Below, piece by piece: positions 54,496 to 63,914 of a DNA stretch of 64,000 nucleotides (positions within the stretch are counted from its first letter, which is position 1; each line of letters opens with the position of its first letter). A model generated the notes under the pieces. It made no database searches, had not been told where the DNA came from, and worked only from the letters and a program-made list of their open reading frames with translations. This DNA is from Mucilaginibacter roseus (GTDB lineage Bacteria > Bacteroidota > Bacteroidia > Sphingobacteriales > Sphingobacteriaceae), in NCBI RefSeq assembly GCF_021215455.1, contig NZ_JAJPWV010000006.1, forward strand, positions 124,001 through 188,000. The letters run 5' to 3'. A program made the position numbers and the translations under genes.

Positions 54496-54527
54496 AGCCC
54501 GGAGCGATTGGCAACGGGCTTTATTTA
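54496..54527 (+). terminator. Weak hairpin between atpE and atpF
   Basis: AGCCCG (54496-54501) pairs with CGGGCT (54515-54520) and is followed by TTTATTT. It may act as a partial terminator or mRNA-stabilising 3' end, which would favour subunit c over the downstream subunits. Confidence 0.5.
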
Positions 54528-54567
54528 AAAGTTAAAACGTACTCGAAATCTCTCTTTTAGATATATA

Positions 54568-55077
54568 ATGGAACAATTATTCGAAGGTTTGTTAAATGAC
54601 CATTTAGGATTTGTAGTTTGGGCAGCGGTTGCCTTTATCCTGTTATTGATATTACTGGGTAAGTTTGCCTGGAAACCAATTATGCAGGCCATTACCGACC
54701 GTGAGCGTTCAATTGAAGACGCCCTGCTTAAAGCCGAGGCTGCAAAAGAAGAAATGGCCCGCCTTACCGACGAGAACGAAGCTTTACTTAAAAAAGCACG
54801 TGCCGAGCGCGACTTGATCCTGCACGAAGCCCGTAAGGTAAAAGAGCAAATGATTCATGATGCCCGTGACCTGGCCCAGAAAGAAGGCGCGCGTATGCTG
54901 GAGCTTGCCCGTATCGAGATCAACAACCAGAAAGCTATTGCCCTGGCCGATGTTAAAAACCAGGTAGCAAGCCTTTCGCTTGAAATTGCGGAGAAAGTGT
55001 TGCGTAAGCAATTTGAAGATCAGGCTAAGCAAGATGAATTGGTTGCCGATTTATTGAAAGAAGTTAAGTTAAAATAG
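54568..55077 (+). CDS. atpF: ATP synthase subunit b
   Basis: A 169-residue subunit with one N-terminal membrane helix (FVVWAAVAFILLLILLGKFAW) followed by a long charged amphipathic helix that forms the peripheral stalk dimer, ending in VADLLKEVKLK. It holds F1 still relative to subunit a. It lies 95 nt after atpE and 81 nt before atpH. Confidence 0.94.
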   Translation: MEQLFEGLLNDHLGFVVWAAVAFILLLILLGKFAWKPIMQAITDRERSIEDALLKAEAAKEEMARLTDENEALLKKARAERDLILHEARKVKEQMIHDARDLAQKEGARMLELARIEINNQKAIALADVKNQVASLSLEIAEKVLRKQFEDQAKQDELVADLLKEVKLK

Positions 55078-55118
55078 ATATAAGACGTTAGATAAGAGAT
55101 GTGAGATCGAAAAATGTT

Positions 55119-55145
55119 TCTCAAATCTCAAATCTCAGATCTCAT
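55119..55145 (+). repeat. Heptamer repeat TCTCAAA between atpF and atpH
   Basis: Four tandem seven-base units read TCTCAAA, TCTCAAA, TCTCAGA, TCTCAT(C). Just upstream, GAGATGTGAGAT can pair with them, giving a potential stem-loop in the atp mRNA. A related array sits between atpA and atpG. Confidence 0.65.
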
Positions 55146-55158
55146 CGCTAAATAAAAT

Positions 55159-55704
55159 ATGTCAGAACTAACAGTAGCATCCAGGTACGCCAAATCACTC
55201 ATTGACCTTGCGGAGGAGCAAAACGCGGTTGATGCGGTTAAAGCGGATATGGATTTCTTTCTGCAAACATTGAAGCAGAACCCGGAGCTGAGCGCCGTTG
55301 TAGCTAACCCGATCATATCACACAGCAAAAAGACCGCTATATTGAACAGTCTTTTTGGTAGCAAGGTAAACGCGTTAACTACAGGCTTTTTCACCATTAT
55401 GGTTAACAAGGGCCGCGGTGAGGTTTTACAGGCTACTGCTAACGAATATATAAATCAGTACAACGTAAAACGCAATATCATCAAGGCTAAGGTAACCTCG
55501 GCTACCCCGCTTTCATCAGCCAACAGGCAACAGCTTACCCTGGAGGTAGAGCAGGCCACCGGCAGTAAAGTGATATTGGTTGAAAAGGTTGACCCTACGC
55601 TGATTGGCGGCTTTGTGCTTGCTGTTGGCGACAGGCAGATAGACACCAGCATTGCTGCTGACCTGAAACGCCTGAAAAAAGATTTTGCTCAAAAGACAGT
55701 TTAA
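55159..55704 (+). CDS. atpH: ATP synthase subunit delta
   Basis: A 181-residue soluble stalk subunit. It begins TVASRYAKSLIDLAEEQNAVD and ends with the conserved DPTLIGGFVLAVGDRQIDTS, typical of the delta/OSCP family, which joins the b dimer to the top of F1. It follows the heptamer repeat by 13 nt. Confidence 0.94.
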   Translation: MSELTVASRYAKSLIDLAEEQNAVDAVKADMDFFLQTLKQNPELSAVVANPIISHSKKTAILNSLFGSKVNALTTGFFTIMVNKGRGEVLQATANEYINQYNVKRNIIKAKVTSATPLSSANRQQLTLEVEQATGSKVILVEKVDPTLIGGFVLAVGDRQIDTSIAADLKRLKKDFAQKTV

Positions 55705-55737
55705 TATTTACTCAAAAACACCAATAAAAGAAATAAA

Positions 55738-57312
55738 ATGGTAGAGGTAAGACCAGACGAAGTATCAGCCATCCTGCGTCAGCAACTGGCAGGCTTCAAG
55801 TCAGAATCCGAACTGGAAGAAGTAGGTACCGTATTGCAAATAGGCGACGGTATTGCCCGTGTTTACGGATTAACAAAAGTACAATCAGGTGAGCTGGTTG
55901 AGTTTGACAATGGCCTGCAAGGCATTGTACTTAACCTTGAAGAAGATAACGTAGGTGTGGTATTGCTTGGTTCGTACGAAGGTATTAAAGAAGGTGATAC
56001 TGTTAAGCGTACCAGCAAAATCGCTTCACTTAAAGTAGGCGAAGGCATGCTTGGCCGTGTGGTTGATACCCTGGGTAACCCTATCGATGGTAAAGGCCCT
56101 ATAACCGGCCAAACCTATGATATGCCTTTGGAGCGTAAAGCACCGGGTGTAATTTACCGCCAGCCGGTAACTGAGCCATTGCAAACCGGTATCAAAGCTA
56201 TTGACGCGATGATCCCAATCGGCCGCGGCCAGCGTGAGTTGGTTATTGGTGACCGCCAAACCGGTAAAACTGCGGTTTGTATCGATACCATCATCAACCA
56301 AAAAGAATTTTATGATGCCGGCCAACCGGTTATCTGTATATATGTTGCCTGCGGTCAGAAAGCTTCAACCGTAGCTAACATTGTGCGTACTTTAGAAGAG
56401 AACGGCGCTATGGCTTACTCAATAGTAGTAGCTGCTAACGCTTCTGACTCTGCGCCGATGCAATTCTTTGCGCCATTTGCTGGTGCAGCTATCGGCGAGT
56501 ACTTCCGTGATACAGGCCGCCCTGCTTTGATCATCTATGATGATCTTTCAAAACAGGCTGTTGCTTACCGTGAGGTATCCTTATTACTTCGTCGCCCACC
56601 GGGCCGTGAGGCTTACCCGGGTGACGTGTTTTACCTGCACAGCCGCTTACTGGAGCGTGCCGCTAAGATCAACTCGAATGATTCGATCGCAAAAGCGATG
56701 AACGACCTACCTGAATCATTGAAAGATGTGGTTAAAGGTGGTGGTTCATTAACCGCACTGCCTATCATCGAAACACAAGCGGGTGACGTATCAGCATACA
56801 TCCCAACCAACGTGATCTCGATCACTGACGGTCAGATCTTCCTGGAGTCGAACCTGTTCAACGCGGGTGTTCGTCCGGCTATCAACGTAGGTATCTCGGT
56901 ATCTCGTGTAGGCGGTAACGCGCAGATCAAATCAATGAAGAAAGTTGCCGGTACTTTAAAGCTTGACCAGGCACAGTACCGCGAGCTTGAGGCATTCTCA
57001 AAATTCGGTTCAGACCTTGATGCTTCAACTAAAAGCGTGTTAGATAAAGGCGCTCGTAACGTTGAGGTGTTAAAGCAAGGCCAATACTCACCGGTATCAG
57101 TTGAAAAACAAGTAGCTATTATTTACATCGGTACTAAAAACCTGATGCGTAGCGTACCTGTAAACAAAATCAGGGAGTTTGAAGCTGAGTACCTGAGCCA
57201 ACTTGAATTGCGCCATCCTGAAGTGCTTTCGGCACTTAAAGCAGGTAAGTTTGATGATAAACTAACCGGCGTGCTTGAAACTGTTGCTAAAGAATTAGCA
57301 GGTAAGTACTAA
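55738..57312 (+). CDS. atpA: ATP synthase subunit alpha
   Basis: A 524-residue F1 subunit. The P-loop is [13 protein letters not shown] near residue 175. Also visible are [21 protein letters not shown], the arginine-finger region [11 protein letters not shown] and the C-terminal helix bundle. Alpha forms the catalytic hexamer with beta; the beta gene is not in this window. Confidence 0.97.
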   Translation: MVEVRPDEVSAILRQQLAGFKSESELEEVGTVLQIGDGIARVYGLTKVQSGELVEFDNGLQGIVLNLEEDNVGVVLLGSYEGIKEGDTVKRTSKIASLKVGEGMLGRVVDTLGNPIDGKGPITGQTYDMPLERKAPGVIYRQPVTEPLQTGIKAIDAMIPIGRGQRELVIGDRQTGKTAVCIDTIINQKEFYDAGQPVICIYVACGQKASTVANIVRTLEENGAMAYSIVVAANASDSAPMQFFAPFAGAAIGEYFRDTGRPALIIYDDLSKQAVAYREVSLLLRRPPGREAYPGDVFYLHSRLLERAAKINSNDSIAKAMNDLPESLKDVVKGGGSLTALPIIETQAGDVSAYIPTNVISITDGQIFLESNLFNAGVRPAINVGISVSRVGGNAQIKSMKKVAGTLKLDQAQYRELEAFSKFGSDLDASTKSVLDKGARNVEVLKQGQYSPVSVEKQVAIIYIGTKNLMRSVPVNKIREFEAEYLSQLELRHPEVLSALKAGKFDDKLTGVLETVAKELAGKY

Positions 57313-57413
57313 TTTAGATATGAGATAATAGATTTGAAATGCGAGACAAACTCACATTTCAAATCCTAAAAATGATACTTAAAGAAATGGGGTAGGGCAA
57401 AGGGAGTGAGTTA

Positions 57414-57448
57414 ATCTCACATCTCACATCTCACATCTCACATCTCAA
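57414..57448 (+). repeat. Heptamer repeat ATCTCAC (4.9 copies) between atpA and atpG
   Basis: Four perfect ATCTCAC units and a final ATCTCAA occur in tandem, ending six nt before the atpG start. Upstream, TATGAGATAATAGATTTGAA and GAGTGAG can pair with parts of the array. Confidence 0.8.
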
Positions 57449-57453
57449 AAAGA

Positions 57454-58344
57454 ATGGCTAACTTAAAAGAAGTAAGAAACAGGATATCGTCGGTAAGCTC
57501 AACGCAGCAAATCACCAAGGCCATGAAAATGGTCTCGGCTGCCAAGTTAAAGCGGGCTACCAATGCTATTGTACAGTTACGTCCGTATGCTACCAAGCTG
57601 AAGGAGCTTTTGGCAAACCTGTCGGCAAGCCTTGAGGATGGCGCATCACCATACCTGCAAGAGCGCGAGCCGGTACGTGTGCTGGTGGTAGTGGTATCAT
57701 CAAACCGTGGTTTGGCCGGTGCATTCAACGCTAACGCCATTAAAGCAGCTAACAATTTAATTGCCGAAAAGTACAGCGAGCAATTAAGAAACGGTAACGT
57801 TTCTATAGTAGCTATCGGTAAAAAAGGCCACGACTTTTTTAGCCGCCGTAAGTACAACGTTATTGGCAACAATAATGAGCTTTACCAAAACCTTAACTTT
57901 GCTAACACTTCGGTAATTACCGAGGCCATTATGCAAGGTTTTGTTAACGGCGATTATGACCGTGTAGAGGTTGTTTATAACCACTTCCGTAACGCGGCGG
58001 TACAAATACTGACTACCGAGCAGTTATTGCCGGTGCCAAAGCAGGAAGTTAAAGTGGATGATAAATCCGCGTCACAGCAGGTTGACTATATTCTGGAGCC
58101 ATCAAAGGAAGAGATAGTAGCTGAATTGATCCCTAAAAATATCAAACTACAGCTTTACCGTGCCGTGCTTGATTCGCATGCATCAGAACATGGCGCGCGT
58201 ATGACGGCTATGGATAAAGCTACTGATAATGCGGGCGAGTTATTACGAAGCCTAAAACTATCATACAACCAGGCACGCCAGGCGGCCATCACTACCGAGC
58301 TTACGGAGATTGTGAGCGGCGCGGCAGCATTATCAAACGGATAA
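57454..58344 (+). CDS. atpG: ATP synthase subunit gamma
   Basis: A 296-residue central-shaft subunit. The N-terminal coiled coil has NRISSVSSTQQITKAMKMVS, and the C-terminal one has AVLDSHASEHGARMTAMDKATDN, with RQAAITTELTEIVSGAAAL at the end. It rotates inside the alpha-beta hexamer. Last gene of the operon here, followed by a terminator rather than atpD and atpC. Confidence 0.96.
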   Translation: MANLKEVRNRISSVSSTQQITKAMKMVSAAKLKRATNAIVQLRPYATKLKELLANLSASLEDGASPYLQEREPVRVLVVVVSSNRGLAGAFNANAIKAANNLIAEKYSEQLRNGNVSIVAIGKKGHDFFSRRKYNVIGNNNELYQNLNFANTSVITEAIMQGFVNGDYDRVEVVYNHFRNAAVQILTTEQLLPVPKQEVKVDDKSASQQVDYILEPSKEEIVAELIPKNIKLQLYRAVLDSHASEHGARMTAMDKATDNAGELLRSLKLSYNQARQAAITTELTEIVSGAAALSNG

Positions 58345-58366
58345 TAATTTCATTTTATCATGATAC

Positions 58367-58397
58367 AAAAGACTACCCATCAGGGTGGTCTTTTTTT
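58367..58397 (+). terminator. Terminator of the ATP synthase operon
   Basis: GACTACCC (58371-58378) pairs with GGGTGGTC (58383-58390), with one G-T pair and an ATCA loop, followed by seven T residues. It confirms that the operon ends after atpG. Confidence 0.88.
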
Positions 58398-58519
58398 GTT
58401 ATAGCATGTTTTGCCGGTAAATATTACGGCCTGATAATCTGTAACATTCAGGTAATTATTCGTACGGGCAGGTTACCTTTTTGCGTCAGCTGGTATTAAC
58501 ATAAAAAACCTATAACATT

Positions 58520-59407
58520 ATGAAAATCAAGATTTTATTTGCACTGCTGTGCGCAGCGGTGACGCTCTACTCATGCCGTAACAATGGAGAATACAATACC
58601 TTGGACAATACAAGCAGCGATACCGCGCTGGTTGCTGCTGACAGCGTTTATTCAGCAAATCAAAAGCTGATTAAAACTGCAGACCTGAACTTCAAGGTAA
58701 AAGATGTACGTAAAGTGGGCGAGGAAGTAACCGGACTTACGCGACACTATAAGGGCATGGTAATGAACCATCACTTACGGTCGGAGGTGGAACGGTTGAA
58801 GGATGTGGAGCTGGATAACGATTCGGTGATGCGGGTGTCTCTTTTTAACACCCACGCCGATATGACCGTTAAGGTGCCCGCCGAGCATTTGACGGCGTTT
58901 GTAGCTGCTGTTAACCATTTAGGCGTGTATACTACGCTTAGCGATATGGATATTGAGGACAACACACTTAGCTACCTTGAATCGCAACTGCGTATGGATA
59001 GCCGCAAGGAGTTGGTTAAACAGCAAAAGCAAGGCACCATCAAGCTAAAGAACCCTCAGGATGTATTGATTTTTAAAGACGCCCTGGTTGACGAGCAGAT
59101 TAATACAAAGCGCATTGATGCCGCAGTAAAATACAGCACCGTAAGCCTCAGCTTTTTTGAGAACAATACCATACTAAAAGAGCGCATACCCAATACCAAC
59201 CCCGCGGTTTACAACACAGGTTTTGGCTTGCGGTTTAAACAAGCTGTTGTTAACGGGATGCACCTTTTTGCAGAGGTATTTATAGCCCTTGCCAACCTAT
59301 GGGTTTTTGTACTTATGGCTGTTGCTATGTGGATGATATACAAGTATTACAGGCGAAAACACCCTGCCCTGTTTGCCGATAAAGGCCCGGTAAAACGTGT
59401 AGTGTAA
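58520..59407 (+). CDS. DUF4349 lipoprotein
   Basis: A 295-residue lipoprotein (lipobox VTLYSC, Cys19) with the DUF4349 domain: KLIKTADLNFKVKDVRKVGEEV, then DMTVKVPAEHLTAFVAAVN and DIEDNTLSYLESQLRMDSRKEL, followed by a C-terminal membrane helix near residues 255-278 and a basic tail. Family function is unknown; the Lys-Thr-Ala-Asp start of the domain is typical. Monocistronic, with a strong terminator. Confidence 0.88.
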   Translation: MKIKILFALLCAAVTLYSCRNNGEYNTLDNTSSDTALVAADSVYSANQKLIKTADLNFKVKDVRKVGEEVTGLTRHYKGMVMNHHLRSEVERLKDVELDNDSVMRVSLFNTHADMTVKVPAEHLTAFVAAVNHLGVYTTLSDMDIEDNTLSYLESQLRMDSRKELVKQQKQGTIKLKNPQDVLIFKDALVDEQINTKRIDAAVKYSTVSLSFFENNTILKERIPNTNPAVYNTGFGLRFKQAVVNGMHLFAEVFIALANLWVFVLMAVAMWMIYKYYRRKHPALFADKGPVKRVV

Positions 59408-59437
59408 ATAATAGTTAATACAATTTTTAGTTGTACG

Positions 59438-59465
59438 AAAAAGCGCCTGATTTGAGGCGCTTTTT
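59438..59465 (+). terminator. Terminator after the DUF4349 gene
   Basis: A perfect 11-bp stem AAAAAGCGCCT / AGGCGCTTTTT with a six-base loop. Confidence 0.88.
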
Positions 59466-59521
59466 GCATGTAGTGAACGCTGAATGCCTTATTTTTATAG
59501 CCACCCTTATTTTTAAGCTTT

Positions 59522-61153
59522 ATGCCCCAAAGTGCCTCGCGCCAAAACTATTTTAGCAGCAGAAATTTATTGTGGATCATTATCGCGCTGGGTATAGCCT
59601 TGCGTGTTTATCACCTGGTTGATAACCGGTCGCTTTGGGAAGATGAGGTATACCTCTCAACCGGTTTTGCCGAATACAATTTGGGCGATGTGCTCACCAA
59701 GCCATTGCCCTTTCAGCAAAAGGCACCGTTAGGTTATTTGTTGGTGGTAAAGAGCATTACAACAGTATTGGGTGCGCATGAATTGCCGCTGCGTTTGTTC
59801 CCTTTTATTTGCGGTGTACTGTCATTGTTAGTATTTGTGCCGGTGGTAACCAAATTGCTGAAACCGGCGGGCAGATTAGTTGCAATGGTCTTACTGGCTT
59901 TTGGGCCAATTACCTTATACCATTCGGTAGAAGCCAAACAGTATTCAGTCGAGCTTTTCTCGGTAATTTTATTGCTCTACCTCTATATTAAATACCATGG
60001 TAAACCAACGCTTAAAGAGCGCTTGTTTTGGGGCGCATGGGGAGCGGTAATTGTTTGGTTTTCGTTCGCATCAATATTTGTGATGGCCGCTATGGCTGCA
60101 GCTATCGGGTTAACCTACCTGCTCAAAAAGCAGTACAACCAACTGATCGGGGTATTGCCGGTATTCGCCCTGTGGTTTGGCAGCTTTATTATTAACTACG
60201 TTTTGTTTACGCATAAGGATAGCGATACCGGCTGGCTGGTTTACTTTTTTGTTTATCATGATTCTTTTATGCCGATATCCGGCCACGCCTTGCCTTGGAT
60301 AGTTAAGCGCATGGTTTCGTTTTTAAACTATCCAATGGGGCTAAGCTGGATGAGTGTTTACAATGCCGGTGTGCTGCAACAAGCCCTGCTCCGCATGATA
60401 TTTGTGCCCTTGCTGCTTGTAGCTTTGGGTACATGGCAGCTTTACCGTAACAAAAAACAACTGGTGCTTATTGTAGCCTTTTCGTTTCTCATTGTATTTG
60501 CCGCATCGGCGTTGAAGCTTTATCCGTTTCATGAGCGGTTAACCCTGTTCCTGGCGCCGCTTTTCATGTTGCTTTTGGCATCTGGAGTTGATTTTTTTAG
60601 TCAGCGGCCTTACCGCTCGCCGGTTGCGTTGACGGTGCTTGGCCTTATGCTGGTGTTTGGTCCGGTAAAAAATACTATCGCGCAAACCGCGCACACTTAT
60701 TTGTTTGGCGATTATAAGAAATCATTCCAACGCGAGGCGCTTACCTATCTTAACAATAATTATCAACCCGGAGATGAGGTTTACGTTTACTGGAACAACT
60801 TGCCCGGGTATAATTTTTACAGGCAGGTATATCCATTAAAGTTTAAGGCGATTGAAGGGGTGGATTACCGTCACCGGGTATCAAATTTTAATGATTACTT
60901 CACACTGGTAGATCGCGACCTGTCGCCATTTAAAGGCAAAAAGCGCGTTTGGATTGTACAGCACAACCACATGGATATCCCGATAGGCGACTTTATTGGC
61001 GACCCGGCCTGGTATTATAAGGATAACAACGGGCCTCAGCTGTTTCATCAGCATCTGGAGCGTATGGCTAAACCAGTGATGAGCTACCGTCCGGACGGTG
61101 CGAAAGCATCAACCGATGTTGACGTTACGCTGTACGATTTTTCTGCCCGTTAA
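59522..61153 (+). CDS. Polytopic glycosyltransferase (GT39/ArnT-like)
   Basis: A 543-residue protein with about ten to twelve hydrophobic helices and a soluble C-terminal part of about 150 residues. The first loop has VDNRSLWEDEVYLSTGF, in which an Asp/Glu pair (WEDE) is characteristic of lipid-dependent GT-C enzymes, then HSVEAKQYSVELFSVILLL. Such enzymes move a sugar from a polyprenyl carrier to a protein, lipid or sugar acceptor outside the inner membrane. The substrate is unknown. Confidence 0.82.
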   Translation: MPQSASRQNYFSSRNLLWIIIALGIALRVYHLVDNRSLWEDEVYLSTGFAEYNLGDVLTKPLPFQQKAPLGYLLVVKSITTVLGAHELPLRLFPFICGVLSLLVFVPVVTKLLKPAGRLVAMVLLAFGPITLYHSVEAKQYSVELFSVILLLYLYIKYHGKPTLKERLFWGAWGAVIVWFSFASIFVMAAMAAAIGLTYLLKKQYNQLIGVLPVFALWFGSFIINYVLFTHKDSDTGWLVYFFVYHDSFMPISGHALPWIVKRMVSFLNYPMGLSWMSVYNAGVLQQALLRMIFVPLLLVALGTWQLYRNKKQLVLIVAFSFLIVFAASALKLYPFHERLTLFLAPLFMLLLASGVDFFSQRPYRSPVALTVLGLMLVFGPVKNTIAQTAHTYLFGDYKKSFQREALTYLNNNYQPGDEVYVYWNNLPGYNFYRQVYPLKFKAIEGVDYRHRVSNFNDYFTLVDRDLSPFKGKKRVWIVQHNHMDIPIGDFIGDPAWYYKDNNGPQLFHQHLERMAKPVMSYRPDGAKASTDVDVTLYDFSAR

Positions 61154-61192
61154 AAATGTTTAACCCGGTGTACGTATTGTACCGAAAATTTT

Positions 61193-61200
61193 TATTTTTG
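61193..61200 (+). promoter_or_regulatory. Promoter -7 element TATTTTTG for the small membrane protein
   Basis: It matches TAnnTTTG and ends 25 nt before the ATG at 61226. A TTG at 61177-61179 is too close to be a standard -33 box. Confidence 0.45.
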
Positions 61201-61225
61201 TGCCGGATAAAAAATTATTTCTGTT

Positions 61226-61420
61226 ATGAATTCAATGGAGAATGCAAATGCCGAAGGGCACTACAAATTACTGGTTGTAGCAATTGTAATCGGTCTGTTC
61301 GGCTGTTTCTTCCGTTTCGCCGGTGATGCTGCAGTATACTCTTGGGTATCAAACATCGCCATTGTAGTGGGTACAATCATCGCGTTAAAAGGTGTATTTG
61401 CCATTTTGGGTAAACAGTAA
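61226..61420 (+). CDS. Small two-helix membrane protein
   Basis: A 64-residue protein with two hydrophobic helices (YKLLVVAIVIGLFGCFFRF, about 13-31, and WVSNIAIVVGTIIALKGVFAIL, about 39-60). It has its own promoter and terminator, so it is a real, independently expressed gene. I recall similar short proteins in other Sphingobacteriaceae, without an assigned function. Confidence 0.75.
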   Translation: MNSMENANAEGHYKLLVVAIVIGLFGCFFRFAGDAAVYSWVSNIAIVVGTIIALKGVFAILGKQ

Positions 61421-61445
61421 GCAATAATATTTAAAATATTTAAAG

Positions 61446-61476
61446 AGCGCCGTGCATTGCATAGGCGCTTTTTTTA
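61446..61476 (+). terminator. Terminator after the small membrane protein gene
   Basis: AGCGCC (61446-61451) pairs with GGCGCT (61464-61469), followed by a run of T residues. Confidence 0.8.
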
Positions 61477-61535
61477 TTCCTGTTGGTTATAAGTGGCAGC
61501 AAACACTTTTTCGCTTTTACGTTGTTCAATAAAGC

Positions 61536-62999
61536 ATGAAGGTGTTACTTGCCGGTGCTAACGGATATATAGGAACGAGGCTGATCCCGGTGCTGCTGGA
61601 GAAGGGGCACAATGTGGTATGCCTGGTGCGCGATAAGCGGCGCTTTCATGAGCAAAGCGATTTTAGCGACCGCGTGTCGCTCATAAAAGGCGATCTGCTG
61701 CGCGAAAAAGATATTGAGGATTTCCCGAAGGATATTGATGCAGCTTATTACCTGGTACACTCCATGTCGCAGGCGCCTGACTTTGCCGAACTCGAGGCGC
61801 TATCAGCACATAACTTCATTCAAAAACTTAATAATACTAACTGTAAGCAGGTTATATTTTTAAGCGGCATTGTTAACGATAGCAACCTGTCCAAACACCT
61901 GCTGTCGCGCAAGCATGTTGAAGATGTGTTGCGCGAGGGTAAGGCGCCGGTCACCGTACTAAGGGCATCCATCATCATCGGGTCCGGTAGTTCATCTTTC
62001 GAAATTATTCGCGATCTCACAGAAAAGCTTCCGCTGATGACGGTACCCAAATGGGTTAAAACCCGTTGCCAGCCCATCGGTATACGTGATGTTTTGGGCT
62101 ACCTGGAAGGTGTTGCCCTTAACGAGCGAGCAATCGGTAAAACATTTGACATTGGTGGCCCCGATGTACTTAGCTTTAAGGAGATGATGCTGCGCTATGC
62201 CAAAGTAAGAGGCTTGAAGCGGCATATTGTAACCATTCCGTTTTTATCGCCTAAGCTGTCGTCATACTGGCTGTATTTCGTTACGTCGGTAAACTACTCA
62301 CTGGCCAATAGTTTAGTGGAGAGCATGAAGAACGAGACCATCATGCGCGATCATGCTATTGACGAAGCTGTGCCCCGCGATTGCCTCACATATGAGGAAA
62401 GCCTGGAGCTGGCCTTTGAAAAGATTGAGCAAAACTCCATTGTATCGAGCTGGAAGGACGCGCTGAATGGCGGCTACCTCAAATCTGAATTTATGGATCA
62501 GATCAAGGTTCCGCAAAACGGAACCTTAGAATATAAGGTGAAGCTACCTTTTGAGGAAGATAGTGAAAAGGTGGAGAAGAACATCTGGGCTATTGGCGGC
62601 GACCGTGGCTGGTACTACTGGGACTGGATATGGAGCATACGCGGATTTCTGGATAAGTTATTCGGCGGGGTGGGTTCGCGCCGGGGGCGTACCAGCGGTA
62701 ACAACATTGAACCGGGCGATGTTATTGATTTTTGGCGCGTACTGCTTGCCGATAAGTTGAATAAACGCCTGCTATTATATGCCGAGATGAAACTGCCCGG
62801 TGAGGCCTGGCTGGAGTTTAAGATCATAGAAAGAAAGGGCAAAAAGTTTTTAAGCCAGATAGCTACCTTCAGACCCAACGGCGTTTGGGGTAGGGCATAC
62901 TGGTATATGATGTGGCCTTTCCACTTATTTATATTTAACGGCATGGCTAAACAAATAGTGCAGTTTGAAGATACACGCAACATCCATCAAGGCAAATAA
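61536..62999 (+). CDS. SDR-type NAD(P)-binding protein with DUF2867 C-terminus
   Basis: A 487-residue protein. The N-terminal extended short-chain dehydrogenase domain has the nucleotide motif LLAGANGYIGTRL, LIKGDLLREKDIEDF and DAAYYLVHSM. After about residue 310 comes the DUF2867 domain (DRGWYYWDWIWSIRGFLDKLFGG, GDVIDFWRVL, GRAYWYMMWPFHLFIFNGM). The family often neighbours photolyase genes, as here. It is six nt before the next SDR-type gene. Confidence 0.9.
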   Translation: MKVLLAGANGYIGTRLIPVLLEKGHNVVCLVRDKRRFHEQSDFSDRVSLIKGDLLREKDIEDFPKDIDAAYYLVHSMSQAPDFAELEALSAHNFIQKLNNTNCKQVIFLSGIVNDSNLSKHLLSRKHVEDVLREGKAPVTVLRASIIIGSGSSSFEIIRDLTEKLPLMTVPKWVKTRCQPIGIRDVLGYLEGVALNERAIGKTFDIGGPDVLSFKEMMLRYAKVRGLKRHIVTIPFLSPKLSSYWLYFVTSVNYSLANSLVESMKNETIMRDHAIDEAVPRDCLTYEESLELAFEKIEQNSIVSSWKDALNGGYLKSEFMDQIKVPQNGTLEYKVKLPFEEDSEKVEKNIWAIGGDRGWYYWDWIWSIRGFLDKLFGGVGSRRGRTSGNNIEPGDVIDFWRVLLADKLNKRLLLYAEMKLPGEAWLEFKIIERKGKKFLSQIATFRPNGVWGRAYWYMMWPFHLFIFNGMAKQIVQFEDTRNIHQGK

Positions 63000-63005
63000 T
63001 CATAC

Positions 63006-63914
63006 ATGATCAGTAAAAAAATATTAATTACCGGCGGCTCCGGTGGCTTGGGCAGGCAACTTACCGATCTGCTATTGACCAAAGGTTACACGGTAGCCCA
63101 CCTGAGCCGTGGCGAGGGTAAAGATAAACGCGTGAAAACCTACCACTGGGATGTGAACAAAGGTATTATAGACGAAACCAGTATTGACGGAGTTAATACC
63201 ATTATCCACCTGGCGGGAGCTGGTATTGCAGATGAACGTTGGACGGATGAACGCAAAAAGGTAATTATTGAAAGCCGTACCAAATCCATCGCTTTGGTAT
63301 ATGATCTGCTTAAACGTAAGTCAAATAAGGTTCGGTTCGTAATTTCGGCATCGGGTATCGGTTACTACAGCGATCGTGGGGATGAGTTATTGACCGAGGA
63401 GCATCCGCCGGCAAATGATTTTTTAGGCCAATGCTGCGTATTATGGGAGCAGGCCGTTGATAAAGGGGAAGAACTGGGCCTACGCATAGCCAAATTCCGT
63501 ACAGGAGTGGTGCTGGATAAACATGCCGGAGCCTTGCCTAAGCTATCCGCACCTGTAAAATTCGGCTTTGGTGCCCCGTGGGGCAGCGGCAGGCAATGGA
63601 TGCCCTGGATACACTGGCAGGACGTTGCCGGCATGTATCTTTTTGCGATTGAACAAGAGTTAAACGGTGTATATAACATGGCAGCCCCTAACCCGGTTAC
63701 CAACGCGCAGCTCACCAAGGCTGTAGCCAGGCATCTTAAAAAGCCGTTATGGCTACCTAATGTGCCTGCCTTCGCGCTCAAACTGGCTTTGGGCGAAATG
63801 AGTACGCTGGTTTTAGGCAGCACCAAAGCATCGGCCGATAAAATTGAGCAAGCTGGCTTCCATTTTAAGTTTGATAGTATTGATAAAGCATTGACCGATA
63901 TTTATGGCCGATAA
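63006..63914 (+). CDS. TIGR01777-family NAD-dependent epimerase-like protein
   Basis: A 302-residue protein (YfcH-like). It opens with the nucleotide-binding ITGGSGGLGRQLTDLL, then VNTIIHLAGAGIADERWTDERK, the ISASGIGYYSDRG stretch and RQWMPWIHWQDVAGM, which are family signatures. The exact reaction is unknown. It overlaps the photolyase gene by 11 nt. Confidence 0.92.
   Translation: MISKKILITGGSGGLGRQLTDLLLTKGYTVAHLSRGEGKDKRVKTYHWDVNKGIIDETSIDGVNTIIHLAGAGIADERWTDERKKVIIESRTKSIALVYDLLKRKSNKVRFVISASGIGYYSDRGDELLTEEHPPANDFLGQCCVLWEQAVDKGEELGLRIAKFRTGVVLDKHAGALPKLSAPVKFGFGAPWGSGRQWMPWIHWQDVAGMYLFAIEQELNGVYNMAAPNPVTNAQLTKAVARHLKKPLWLPNVPAFALKLALGEMSTLVLGSTKASADKIEQAGFHFKFDSIDKALTDIYGR

Noticed and set aside
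57414..57448. Heptamer array as a possible CRISPR
   Set aside because: Units are seven bases long with no spacers and no cas genes nearby.
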